Origin: an uncultured Flavobacteriales bacterium
GTDB lineage: Bacteria; Bacteroidota; Bacteroidia; Flavobacteriales; Crocinitomicaceae
Direction of reading: 5' to 3'
Assembly (NCBI GenBank): GCA_946478775.1
Contig: CAMLDR010000052.1
Coordinates: 1 to 23,955, forward strand
Length of the DNA: 23,955 nt
Part shown: positions 15,163 through 23,444 of the stretch, one piece after another
How positions within the stretch are numbered: position 1 is the first letter of the stretch
Layout of the letters: each line of letters opens with the position of its first letter
Notes under the pieces: generated by a model
Database searches by the model: none
What the model was told of the DNA's origin: nothing
Seen by the model: the letters and a program-made list of their open reading frames with translations, nothing else
Position numbers and translations under genes: made by a program

Positions 15163-18100
15163 ACCGGGACAAGACATATCAGAATAAGGGAAGCAGACGT
15201 TCGTTTTACTCCAATCCCTGGGTACAGCAATGGCTGAACGACCATGCTTTGGGATCAGGAATGGACGTTCTGGAGGCGGAAACAGATGAAACATTATATG
15301 CTTTTAATGATGAAAATCAGCTATCAGGAATATTATTGACAAGAAAATTCGATGATGACGTTTTAAAATATCCACCAAAAAAATTTGCCGATTATTATTT
15401 TAAAGATCAACTTGGTTATACTTGGGAGAAGCTGAGAAAAATGTTCTATACGGGCGGAGTTTCATCAGAAAACAACAAACTAAAGGATTTTCTGATACGA
15501 AATGATTTTACCTGGGATCAAATAGTAACTGAATTTGTAGATAATAAAGGGAAAAACTACATACATATATTGGACTTCAAAGGAACGGTTTTTATTAGCG
15601 CTCCAACAATTGGTTTAGCATATAAAGTCTTGCAAGACCCTGATTTTGGATTGAATTATCCTCCGGATCTTGGATGGTCATTTTATTACACGGACGGTGT
15701 TGAAAAACCATACCGGGTAGGCTTTGGTTTTGATTATACACCGAGCCAAGAGCAATTAAATGAAATAAGAAAGGATATTGGGACTTTAAATTATCCGAAA
15801 AGAAATAAAACAAGTCCAGACAAGAAAAAGGCATCAACAAATACTATTTATGAAAAGGTCAATAAAGAATTTCACAATGAAATACAAAAATTGGCAAATG
15901 ATGCATGGAAAGATACTAATGTTCCTTCATATCTAAGGGTTAATGAACTTGCTGAAAAATATTGCAAGAAGCATAATATTCCGATTGAAAGAAATAATCA
16001 AAGTACATATACAACTGTTGCAACGGCAATAGGGGTTTCTGCCACGAACATTACAAAGGAAAGAATTATTGGTAAAAATCTTGACCCTGATAATTATTCC
16101 TGGTCAGACTCGAGTTTAAACCAATATCGTGTGCTTTATGAGATGTTTGAATATCAAGCAGAGACAAAGCTGAAACAAGAATATGAGAAATTAACAGAAA
16201 AGTACTTAAAAAAATACGAAGCAGAAGTAAAAGTAGAGTTTCAACCATACGTAAAATTATTTGAGGAAAAGCGGAAACGTGTTTTGGAAAAACTTGAAAT
16301 TCGTTTAGAAAATGTCACTGACACAAAGCAAATTGGTAAATGGAATGAAGCTGCAGAGCAAGAGCTAAAGTTACTTCAGAAGCAAATTATGACTGAGGCA
16401 AGTTCGGCATTTCAGAGTTCGGCATTGTGGCTAAAAATTGACGAAGAGATACGAAAAGAACTTGAACCCTTACATAAACAATTACTAACACCGGACATTA
16501 TTGGCTATGTAGAAAAACTTAATGACCCTGGGTTATTAAAAATTGTAAAAGGTTGGGATAAGCGATTAATAGCAAGCAGACCTCTAAAAGGAAAGAATGG
16601 TTTTTATTATAATTCGAGTGCCGAATTCATAACCGTACCTAAAAAGACAGAAGCACTTCGATCTGCCTATTGGGATTACATTCGGCCTTACATGGAAAAG
16701 AAAAAGTACTCCATTGAAACAATCAATGATGTCTACCACCTGTTTTATTATCAGTATTCAAAAGCATTTTTGTTTACTGAAAAAGGAGAAATGACACCCT
16801 ATGCACTTAGAAAATGGGCAGATGAGATGATGGTTATGATGTATAATTTGTCTGATGTTGTTTTAAAGGGGAAAGAAAATATATGGCAGATGCCTAATTC
16901 AAATGTATACAACGTGGCATTAGGGGAATTAAGAGAAGAAATTGGAGTAACTATTCAATACCTTCAAGAAATAATTGATTATCCTGAAAGATCGGAAGGT
17001 ATTTTGAAAGATTTGGCAAAAGGTTTTAGCTCATTGCAAACGTATCAATATATCCCTTTTGTGCATTCGATTTTCGACATGGTGAAACTGAGTAAAATCA
17101 ATAATGTTGTTCAAAAGAAAGCCGCTGGTGTTCCGATTCTTGAAACAGAACTCGCCATGATCCAATCATACGGAGCATTGTTGGAATTGCAACGCTTACA
17201 ACCTGCTCCTTTTTGGTACAATGTAGGAAAAGGGACTGCTCACGGATTAACAATGATTGCAGAATTTGCTTTGCTTTCACCTATCGGCAGCAGCGGAGCA
17301 GTCATTGGAGAACGAGTAGCGCTCTCACTTCTTAAAAAGTATTTTGAAAAAACGGTTGTTAAACTAATCGTTAAAGGTGTAGGAAAACTCAGTAGCGCTT
17401 TTTTTATTACGGTAGCTAATCCTTTACGGGTTATCGAAGAGGCTCAAAAAATGGAACTTCCAATGACCGGAGTTCAATTCAATGCAGATGGCTCAATGAT
17501 TATTTTGGTGGAGCCGAACGAAAATGCGAATGATCCGATGAACCTCTTCAGGGCATTTGCTAGTGTATATGTATCGAACTTCACGGAACTCCTTGGGGGA
17601 AGAATCTTTAAAGTCATCGGTAAAGGAGTTGGAAAGTTCTTACCTACAAAAATTACAAGTTCTATTTTCTCCAAATCACTTACGAAAACCAGGGATCTTT
17701 TCGCAAGCAAGGGGTATCATATGCCGTTAGCTGAATATGAAGAAGAAGTTTATGACCATATCTTACAGGCATTACTGCGCGGTGAAGCTCCAAAATTCAA
17801 GGAGGAAGAACAACTCGTAGTATTTGCTACCGTGATGTTGATTGGTAGCGGCGCTAAAGGATTGCAACTTACGCTTGCCGGATTTCAATATATAAATACC
17901 TTTAATTATGAAGGTAAGGAAATCACCTTATCTCCAACTGTAATGGATGCCTTGTCCACATTAGTCAGCTCAAAATCGAGAGAAGTTTTTGATGCCCAAC
18001 TTACACAATTACTCGATACCCAGCAGATTTCACAGGAAGAATATACCCTTGCTCAAAAGCTTGCCAACGAAGTAGCTAATTTCGACCACCAAATTGAGGC

Positions 18101-18965
18101 TGAAAAAGAAAGCCTCAAACAACAATTAATGAATGGTTCGGATATCGATTTACAAGCGGAATATGCAGCATATCAGGAAGTATTTGCCCAGCTTGAAGCC
18201 ATTAAAGAGCAATACGGCTTAGGAACAGCAGAAACTGAATATATACTGAATCCATCGGGACCAAATTTACAACTGGATATCACGATTTCAAATGAAACGG
18301 AGTTGGATACCTGGATGCGCGAACTGAAAGAAGCAATGGATTTTATTGAGGGAGTTGCTGAGTTTAGAAATGTGAATCTTGAAGAGAAGTTGAATGAAAA
18401 TGTTACATTTGAAGAGAGTTCTTTGGATAAATTGAAAGGTGCCGGAAACATTGTTTCCGAGCTTACTGAAAAATCAAAAAACCATATAAAATATGGAGAT
18501 GTAACTATTAAAATAAAAAATTCTCAAACTGGTGAAGTTATTTCCGAAATAACTAGAAAAGTCTCAGATCCTCCAATTAGTGTTCCGACATTTGGAGTAA
18601 ATGTTCAATATAATGTCAGTGGAATTCATTTTGGAGATATACTGTCACCTAATTTGGTTGAAGAAATATCAGGTAGAACTTTGGTTACGACGTTGCAAGA
18701 TGGCACCCCAGTTTTTGAATCGGAGGTTAGAGTTTGGGTCCAGGAAGCAAATAACGGGGCTGGGCAATGGAAAAATTTAGGTTTGAAAACATGGTGGCCA
18801 GATTCTTGGAGTGAACAAAAAATATGGAATTCAATATCCGAAGCGTTTAGTAATAAAACCCTTCAATATAACAATTTATACCATGGGACTACATCAGACG
18901 GGACTAAAATTGCAATTAGATTAGATGGATCAGGAAATATTTCAACGGCATATATAATACCTTAA
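15159..18965 (+). CDS. Large polymorphic toxin (1268 aa) with EndoU-like C-terminal tail
   Basis: The carrier starts at GTG; an in-frame TAA directly precedes it, and the next ATG would cost about 34 residues. There is no signal peptide. Residues 1-230 are mixed alpha/beta with many aromatics; residues 330-430 form a Lys/Glu-rich coiled coil; residues 686-757 and 794-908 hold Gly/Ala-rich hydrophobic segments (LSPIGSSGAVIGERVALSLL, LIVKGVGKLSSAFFITVANP, FATVMLIGSGAKG) that could insert into or cross a membrane. Residues 873-1069 repeat almost exactly at 22046 onward, ending at GVAEF. Beyond residue 1069 the tail is unique: TWWPDSWSEQKIW (from 1211), then YHGTTSDGTKIAIRLDGSGN, then TAYI, a pattern resembling bacterial EndoU-like toxin domains, although the catalytic histidines were not confidently placed. 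No Rhs, FHA, VgrG, PAAR or LXG sequence is seen. A probable immunity gene follows after 10 bases. Confidence 0.75.
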   Translation: MNRDKTYQNKGSRRSFYSNPWVQQWLNDHALGSGMDVLEAETDETLYAFNDENQLSGILLTRKFDDDVLKYPPKKFADYYFKDQLGYTWEKLRKMFYTGGVSSENNKLKDFLIRNDFTWDQIVTEFVDNKGKNYIHILDFKGTVFISAPTIGLAYKVLQDPDFGLNYPPDLGWSFYYTDGVEKPYRVGFGFDYTPSQEQLNEIRKDIGTLNYPKRNKTSPDKKKASTNTIYEKVNKEFHNEIQKLANDAWKDTNVPSYLRVNELAEKYCKKHNIPIERNNQSTYTTVATAIGVSATNITKERIIGKNLDPDNYSWSDSSLNQYRVLYEMFEYQAETKLKQEYEKLTEKYLKKYEAEVKVEFQPYVKLFEEKRKRVLEKLEIRLENVTDTKQIGKWNEAAEQELKLLQKQIMTEASSAFQSSALWLKIDEEIRKELEPLHKQLLTPDIIGYVEKLNDPGLLKIVKGWDKRLIASRPLKGKNGFYYNSSAEFITVPKKTEALRSAYWDYIRPYMEKKKYSIETINDVYHLFYYQYSKAFLFTEKGEMTPYALRKWADEMMVMMYNLSDVVLKGKENIWQMPNSNVYNVALGELREEIGVTIQYLQEIIDYPERSEGILKDLAKGFSSLQTYQYIPFVHSIFDMVKLSKINNVVQKKAAGVPILETELAMIQSYGALLELQRLQPAPFWYNVGKGTAHGLTMIAEFALLSPIGSSGAVIGERVALSLLKKYFEKTVVKLIVKGVGKLSSAFFITVANPLRVIEEAQKMELPMTGVQFNADGSMIILVEPNENANDPMNLFRAFASVYVSNFTELLGGRIFKVIGKGVGKFLPTKITSSIFSKSLTKTRDLFASKGYHMPLAEYEEEVYDHILQALLRGEAPKFKEEEQLVVFATVMLIGSGAKGLQLTLAGFQYINTFNYEGKEITLSPTVMDALSTLVSSKSREVFDAQLTQLLDTQQISQEEYTLAQKLANEVANFDHQIEAEKESLKQQLMNGSDIDLQAEYAAYQEVFAQLEAIKEQYGLGTAETEYILNPSGPNLQLDITISNETELDTWMRELKEAMDFIEGVAEFRNVNLEEKLNENVTFEESSLDKLKGAGNIVSELTEKSKNHIKYGDVTIKIKNSQTGEVISEITRKVSDPPISVPTFGVNVQYNVSGIHFGDILSPNLVEEISGRTLVTTLQDGTPVFESEVRVWVQEANNGAGQWKNLGLKTWWPDSWSEQKIWNSISEAFSNKTLQYNNLYHGTTSDGTKIAIRLDGSGNISTAYIIP
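17775..18358 (+). repeat. 584-bp near-identical repeat (pre-tail block), copy 1
   Basis: This block inside the carrier gene (codons 873-1067) recurs at 22046-22629 with only 3 mismatches, at 17787, 18319 and 18348; 531 bases (17788-18318) are identical without interruption. Similarity stops after GVAEF, where the toxin tails begin. It is the likely crossover region for tail exchange. Confidence 0.95.
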
Positions 18966-18975
18966 AAGTAACTTT

Positions 18976-19410
18976 ATGACTGACTTTAGTGAAAAAATGA
19001 AAACATTTGTAGCGGAATTTCAATCAACTAATTTGAATTCCAGTTATAACTATTTGATTCTGGATTTTCTACATTCATTTATATCGAAAGATTATTGGAG
19101 TAATAAATTATTTCCGTTGCTAAAGGAGCTAAGAAAAGACGAAAAAACAACTATTGATTGGGACTCATTTGATTGGGGGGGGAAAGTCTGTTTTAGACAT
19201 AATTATGTGATGTTTTTAGATGAATCAATTTATCAAATCGGAAGAAAATTTCCTCCCATACTTGATGAAAATGATAACCCAATAGTTGATGAAGGAGGGC
19301 AATGGTTAGAAAATACGGAATATATAGAACAGCACTATACTGAATTTGTTAAACTACCTTTAGATGAATTCATTGAAATCTGCAAAAAATGGTATAATGA
19401 AGTAATTTGA
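18976..19410 (+). CDS. Probable immunity protein for the 1268-aa toxin
   Basis: The gene starts 10 bases after the toxin stop and runs in the same direction, the standard place for a cognate immunity gene. The 144-residue product is acidic, aromatic-rich and cytosolic (no signal or membrane segment): MTDFSEKMKTFVAEFQSTN, then TTIDWDSFDWGGKVCFRHNY, DENDNPIVDEGGQWLENTEY and LPLDEFIEICKKWYNEVI. The family is not recognised. By position it should bind and neutralise the EndoU-like tail. Its AT content is clearly higher than that of the chromosomal genes to the left. Confidence 0.6.
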   Translation: MTDFSEKMKTFVAEFQSTNLNSSYNYLILDFLHSFISKDYWSNKLFPLLKELRKDEKTTIDWDSFDWGGKVCFRHNYVMFLDESIYQIGRKFPPILDENDNPIVDEGGQWLENTEYIEQHYTEFVKLPLDEFIEICKKWYNEVI

Positions 19411-19433
19411 TGGTGTAATTGGTGCTAATAAAA

Positions 19434-19993
19434 ATGCAATCAATGATAGAAGAATTGATAAGTTCTCCAAAGTTCAAAAACCCTGAAGATTTATTAGAAA
19501 ATTTGAAAGTGTTTTTTCCGGTAACAATGTTAATTCGACCAGTGCAAAAAATCTTTTGAATGAATATGAAGAAGGAAGATTTTGGATGAATCAAGAAGAA
19601 GAAGTTTTTATTTCACAAAAGTGGACTGCAAATTCAAATGAAGTCGATGTAACTATAATTACAAAAAATGCATTAGTTGAATGTAAAAATGTAACGGGAG
19701 GGGTTGATGCCGTTAGAGATAGACTTGATGATATTATTAAAAAGTTTACTGATGAATCCAAGTTGTCTTCAAGTATCAAGAATCAATACGCTAATCATTA
19801 TGGTAAAATGAATATCAGCAACTCAGCAAACCCTTATTACAACCTCAATAAAGAACAGTTTATAAATAAAATAAAAACAGATTTACTTGATCAAGAAGGC
19901 GGTATAAATAAAAATAATCTCATTAATTCGATTTCTGAGTTACATATAGAAAATGCACAAGTTAGATTTGTTATAAAAAATACGGATTGGTAA
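19434..19993 (+). pseudogene. Displaced toxin tail, PD-(D/E)XK nuclease-like, frameshifted
   Basis: Reading from ATG 19434 (or 19443) gives IEELISSPKFKNPEDLLENL then KVFF in one frame; the frame is lost at a run of six T near 19512-19517 and continues in the -1 frame as SGNNVNSTSAKNLLNEYEEG to a stop at 19991. An uninterrupted frame of 145 residues runs from a TTG at 19556. It carries EVDVTIITKNALVECKN (Asp31, Glu42, Lys44 from that TTG), the D-x10-ExK core of PD-(D/E)XK nucleases used as restriction-endonuclease-fold toxins. It lacks the carrier portion. Its stop overlaps the next gene by one base (TAATG), so the tail and its partner moved together. Expression of the intact part from the TTG cannot be excluded. 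Confidence 0.6.
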
Positions 19994-20712
19994 TGAAAAG
20001 ATTTGATGTTAAGGTTAATGATCTCGCTAGATATTGGTCAGATTTTGAAGGAGATCTATCTGTTTACTATCATTTTGTGTGGGATAAATTTGATTCTCAA
20101 ACTGATTTAAGGAACTTTATTAAAAGTTATATTAAAATTGCAGAAAAATACAAAATAGCAGTACCTATCAATACGTTAGATAATTTGGATTTACAACCAG
20201 TATCGTTATATCCTTTATATAAAAAAGAAGGTTATTATTATTATCCAACATATTTATTCGTAAGCGCCAAGGATAAGATTGCTCAAAAAATCATTTCCAT
20301 AGATCCATTAATTTCCATGGAAAATAGTCTTAAAAAATCAAATTCACATGGTTCTATCCCAATTAGAGTTGAATTATCGATGAGAGAAGACAAATTGAAG
20401 TTGTTGTGTTATATAGATAATGATGTTTTTAATCTTTGGATTGATAATAAAAAGACGAAGCAAGACCCAGAAATTGGTGGTAAGAATTTATGGGTAGACA
20501 ACTCCGAATTAGCCTATTTAAACACTCCACGTTTAAATAGCTTTCTTAGAGACTTAAAAAGTCTATGTTTTAAATGCGGAGCTACAGAATTTGAATTTGA
20601 GAATTTGGGATTAAATGATTTTTGTGAGGATGGAGTAATGTTTAACGGGAAGGTTGTTTATTATGAAGATATTGTAGAATTATTACCCCCACACCAACGT
20701 ATTGTTTTGTAA
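19993..20712 (+). CDS. Probable orphan immunity protein (239 aa) paired with the nuclease-like tail
   Basis: ATG at 19993 overlaps the preceding stop by one base; an in-frame TTG six bases earlier is a less likely start. The cytosolic 239-residue product begins MKRFDVKVNDLARYWSDFEG and contains PINTLDNLDLQPVSLYPLYK, an acidic central region and ELLPPHQRIVL at the end. The family is not recognised. Tight coupling to the displaced nuclease tail makes it the likely immunity protein for that toxin. It remains intact although its toxin is broken, as expected if it protects against relatives that still deploy that tail. Confidence 0.55.
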   Translation: MKRFDVKVNDLARYWSDFEGDLSVYYHFVWDKFDSQTDLRNFIKSYIKIAEKYKIAVPINTLDNLDLQPVSLYPLYKKEGYYYYPTYLFVSAKDKIAQKIISIDPLISMENSLKKSNSHGSIPIRVELSMREDKLKLLCYIDNDVFNLWIDNKKTKQDPEIGGKNLWVDNSELAYLNTPRLNSFLRDLKSLCFKCGATEFEFENLGLNDFCEDGVMFNGKVVYYEDIVELLPPHQRIVL

Positions 20713-20714
20713 AG

Positions 20715-20903
20715 GATGAAAAACAATATGGAAATATTATGCCAATATTAAAACGAGTTATAGAGTATGTAATAGCAAACAATCATGGTCTTGTTTCGGG
20801 AAATACATACAAAGGATTTTCCATGGATGGGACTGTTGAAATATGGTTTTATTATAACAATTCGAACGGATCAATAATCTCATTTTCCCCAAGAATTAAT
20901 TAA
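20715..20903 (+). pseudogene. Relic of an EndoU-like toxin tail
   Basis: The frame reads DEKQYGNIMPILKRVIEYVI, then ANNHGLVSGNTYKGFSMDGT, VEIWFYYNNSNGSIISFSP and a stop at 20901-20903. YKGFS-x-DGT followed by NSNGSI matches the end of the main toxin (YHGTTSDGT, then GSGNIS) in order and spacing, so this is the C-terminal piece of a related toxin. An ATG at 20739 would give only 54 residues. A second, overlapping frame (20878-20979: SHFPQELIKYKITNQI, then IVDDIKYAESYGRIRSW) looks coding too and may be the end of the same or another lost gene. Confidence 0.5.
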
Positions 20904-21000
20904 ATATAAAATAACAAATCAAATAATTGTTGATGACATTAAATATGCTGAATCATATGGAAGAATTAGAAGTTGGTAATTATCTTATTCCTGACACAAC

Positions 21001-21295
21001 TACCTGATTAAAAAATCCTATAACGGAGCCGGACAATGGAAAAACTTAGGTGAAAAACATGGTGGCCAGTTTCATGGAGTGAACAGAAGGTTACTTAAAA
21101 ATTGCATTCGATAATTTCACAAAAACAGACGGAACTATCCAAAATGTAACAAAACAATATGTCGAACAACAATTTAATGCAGGTATTGGAAGAAAAGGTT
21201 TTACAATTAAAAATGATGGTACAGTAAAAAATATAACAGTTTTTTTAGAAGATGGCAGCAATTTCAAGCTTGATTTGTCCAAATTAAAACCATAA
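21001..21295 (+). pseudogene. Second broken EndoU-like toxin tail
   Basis: DNA from 21019 is clearly related to the main toxin around 18748-18815: both encode NGAGQWKNLG, and then, after a one-base deletion here, KTWWP-x-SWSEQK. A second frame change follows, after which 21083-21295 is open without a start codon (GYLKIAFDNFTKTDGTI, KGFTIKNDGTVKNITVFLED, ending LSKLKP). At least two frameshifts and the absence of a start make it a non-functional remnant. It ends 3 bases before an intact immunity-like gene. Confidence 0.6.
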
Positions 21296-21298
21296 CAC

Positions 21299-21916
21299 AT
21301 GAAAACATTACAAGTCACGAATGAATGGCTAAACAAATTTCACGAAGAAAGAATTGAATTGATTACAACCATTGATAATCGAGAAATATTTACCAAAACT
21401 ATTAAAGGAGATTTAGAAGGCAATCATTTAAATTATATAACTGTTTTTAGATTGATTGAAACTTTAGTAGATGTATTCGGTTTTATGAAAATAGATTCTA
21501 TCAGACTTATTTGGTCTGAAAAATTAGATGATGATGGATTACAGTTCTTTAAGAATGAGGATGATTTTGAAAGTTGGAAGGAAAATGTGTTAGACGGGAA
21601 GTATGAGTTTGAGAATTCCTTTGTTGGAGATTATGAAGACTCAACCGATATCTATTACAACTATTCTGTAGATGCAGAAGGTATAGATGAATCTCTCTAT
21701 ATATATGATCAAATGGATAGAGCAGGTATCTATATTTGGTATAATCCTAATACTGATACAACACATTTTTCAATAAATATAGAATTGAGAAAGGCTTTAT
21801 TTTTTCGCAATGAAAATACTGAATGGCAGTTACCAGATGATTGTTTGAAATATAACAAAGCTTTGTTAGCACAAATAGATGATGAATTAGAATTACAATT
21901 GTTTTTGAAAGATTAG
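21299..21916 (+). CDS. Probable orphan immunity protein (205 aa)
   Basis: ATG is 3 bases after the stop of the broken toxin tail. The 205-residue cytosolic product is strongly acidic (FFKNEDDFESWKENVLDG, VGDYEDSTDIYYNYSVDAEG, IDDELELQLFLKD) and begins MKTLQVTNEWLNKFHEERIE. High acidity is common among proteins that mask cationic nuclease toxins. The family is not recognised. The partner toxin survives only as a pseudogene, so this gene is an orphan, kept perhaps for protection against neighbours. Confidence 0.55.
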   Translation: MKTLQVTNEWLNKFHEERIELITTIDNREIFTKTIKGDLEGNHLNYITVFRLIETLVDVFGFMKIDSIRLIWSEKLDDDGLQFFKNEDDFESWKENVLDGKYEFENSFVGDYEDSTDIYYNYSVDAEGIDESLYIYDQMDRAGIYIWYNPNTDTTHFSINIELRKALFFRNENTEWQLPDDCLKYNKALLAQIDDELELQLFLKD

Positions 21917-21923
21917 GAGGTAA

Positions 21924-22037
21924 TGTGTAAACTTCCCCTCGGATGAAAATACCGATGAAGAAGCCTATAAATGGTTGGATCATCTGATGATCAAAAATAT
22001 TGAGTGCAAAAATGAAGATGATATTGCAGAGTATTAA
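21924..22037 (+). pseudogene. Stranded 3' end of an immunity gene
   Basis: The frame reads VNFP-SDENTDEEAYKWLD, then HLMIKNIECKNEDD-IAEY and a stop at 22035-22037. It matches the last 35 or so residues of the immunity gene at 23135-23443, with one extra codon (CAT) and a few substitutions. The 5' two thirds of the gene are missing. It is followed directly by the carrier fragment, the same order as at 23443-23527. Confidence 0.8.
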
Positions 22038-22045
22038 AAGGCAGA

Positions 22046-22629
22046 CTGCGCGGTGAAACTCCAAAATTCAAGGAGGAAGAACAACTCGTAGTATTTGCTA
22101 CCGTGATGTTGATTGGTAGCGGCGCTAAAGGATTGCAACTTACGCTTGCCGGATTTCAATATATAAATACCTTTAATTATGAAGGTAAGGAAATCACCTT
22201 ATCTCCAACTGTAATGGATGCCTTGTCCACATTAGTCAGCTCAAAATCGAGAGAAGTTTTTGATGCCCAACTTACACAATTACTCGATACCCAGCAGATT
22301 TCACAGGAAGAATATACCCTTGCTCAAAAGCTTGCCAACGAAGTAGCTAATTTCGACCACCAAATTGAGGCTGAAAAAGAAAGCCTCAAACAACAATTAA
22401 TGAATGGTTCGGATATCGATTTACAAGCGGAATATGCAGCATATCAGGAAGTATTTGCCCAGCTTGAAGCCATTAAAGAGCAATACGGCTTAGGAACAGC
22501 AGAAACTGAATATATACTGAATCCATCGGGACCAAATTTACAACTGGATATCACGATTTCAAATGAAACGGAGTTGGATACCTGGATGCTCGAACTGAAA
22601 GAAGCAATGGATTTTATTCAGGGAGTTGC
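22046..22629 (+). repeat. 584-bp near-identical repeat (pre-tail block), copy 2
   Basis: Same sequence as 17775-18358 at an offset of 4271 bases, with 3 mismatches. It forms the first part of the truncated toxin gene. Confidence 0.95.
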
Positions 22630-23125
22630 GGAATTCAAAGAAATGAATGTTGATGAAAAAAATAATCACACTAATGAAGAACAACAAAATAATGATATTT
22701 TTGATAATCTCATTGATTTGGATGCAGAAGAATCATTGGGTGGCCATTCGTATGAAAGACACGGTGCAGATTTGACATTAATAGAAATGGAACAACGCGT
22801 TATGGGAACAAATCCGAACTTACCACAATCAAGAAGTGCTTTGAAATTTGAAAGTTTAGAGATCCATCAAGATGCTGTAAATAAAGCTTATCAACATTAC
22901 AAAACAGAGATTGATACTCATTTTGAAAATGGTGGTGAATATAGAGAATGGGAATTTGATTATGTATCTCAAACTGGTAGTGGGTATATAAATACCGGAA
23001 CACGAAGAAATCCTGTGCCACAGTTTGTTACTACAACTAAAATTATAATCGCTTTCAATGTTAACGCTATTAGTCCTCGTGGTTATTATCTGGTAAGTGC
23101 TTATCCTTATTATCCTTTAGATTAA
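22103..23125 (+). CDS. Truncated toxin fragment with RNase A-like (CdiA-CT type) tail
   Basis: The frame is open from 22022, carrier homology starts at 22046, and the first possible start is GTG 22103 (ATG 22106 next), giving 340 residues. It lacks roughly the first 872-891 carrier residues and has no promoter or leader, so it is probably a silent cassette. Residues 1-178 equal carrier residues 892-1069, ending GVAEF. The unique tail (179-340) has GGHSYERHGADLT near its start, a serine-containing middle (PQSRSALKFESL) and a final YYLVSAYPYYP; this arrangement resembles the bacterial RNase A-like toxin of CDI systems, in which the GGH-x3-H histidine and the terminal TAYP-like strand are conserved. 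An immunity-like gene follows after 9 bases. Confidence 0.7.
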   Translation: MMLIGSGAKGLQLTLAGFQYINTFNYEGKEITLSPTVMDALSTLVSSKSREVFDAQLTQLLDTQQISQEEYTLAQKLANEVANFDHQIEAEKESLKQQLMNGSDIDLQAEYAAYQEVFAQLEAIKEQYGLGTAETEYILNPSGPNLQLDITISNETELDTWMLELKEAMDFIQGVAEFKEMNVDEKNNHTNEEQQNNDIFDNLIDLDAEESLGGHSYERHGADLTLIEMEQRVMGTNPNLPQSRSALKFESLEIHQDAVNKAYQHYKTEIDTHFENGGEYREWEFDYVSQTGSGYINTGTRRNPVPQFVTTTKIIIAFNVNAISPRGYYLVSAYPYYPLD

Positions 23126-23134
23126 ATCATTTAT

Positions 23135-23443
23135 ATGTCAACAAATACTATTGAAGTTATAAAAAGCATCTTGGGAGGCTTTTACAAACATTCTAATTAT
23201 AAAGAAGCCACAATAAAATTTAAAAAAGCTCTTACAACTAGAGAGTATTACAGCTTGCATTGGGAGGGAGTTAAAGAAACTATTCTTAAACGTAAACTGA
23301 ATAGAGGAGAACCTTTGTCGCTTATGAATAATAGTGCGAACTTACCTTTGGATGAAAATACCGATGAAGAAGCCTATAAATGGTTGGATCTGATGATCAA
23401 AAATATTGAGTGCAAAAATGAAGATGATATTGTAGAGTATTAA
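23135..23443 (+). CDS. Probable immunity protein for the RNase A-like tail (102 aa)
   Basis: The gene starts 9 bases after the truncated toxin. The 102-residue product is helical: MSTNTIEVIKSILGGFYKHS, then REYYSLHWEGVKETILKRKL, and an acidic C-terminus (DENTDEEAYKWLD, CKNEDDIVEY). Size and layout are like the small immunity proteins of CDI RNase toxins, but I cannot assign a family. Its 3' end is duplicated at 21924-22037, so this gene, or a close copy, stood upstream of a carrier fragment at least twice. Confidence 0.6.
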   Translation: MSTNTIEVIKSILGGFYKHSNYKEATIKFKKALTTREYYSLHWEGVKETILKRKLNRGEPLSLMNNSANLPLDENTDEEAYKWLDLMIKNIECKNEDDIVEY

Positions 23444-23444
23444 A

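Larger units (their letters stand above)
14743..15178 (+). repeat. Toxin-unit upstream repeat, copy A
   Basis: The 436 bases between the sanA start and codon 7 of the carrier gene recur at 23518-23955 in the same orientation, with about 90% identity by eye and two net single-base length differences. The right half (TGTCC words, mini-ORF, carrier GTG start) is the most conserved. Apart from the mini-ORF at its right end, this stretch of more than 300 bases holds no gene. It presumably carries the promoter of the toxin unit. A weak conserved promoter candidate is TTTG at 15043-15046 with TATTTCG at 15065-15071. Confidence 0.9.

Noticed and set aside
14743..15178. Insertion-sequence or MITE interpretation of the 436-base repeat
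   Set aside because: No terminal inverted repeats, target-site duplication or transposase are visible, and the repeat includes the carrier start codon, so duplication of a gene unit explains it better.
15159..18965. Rhs, FHA-type CdiA or LXG assignment for the carrier
   Set aside because: No YD repeats, haemagglutinin repeats, VENN motif, LXG N-terminus or signal peptide were found; only the modular tail logic is shared.
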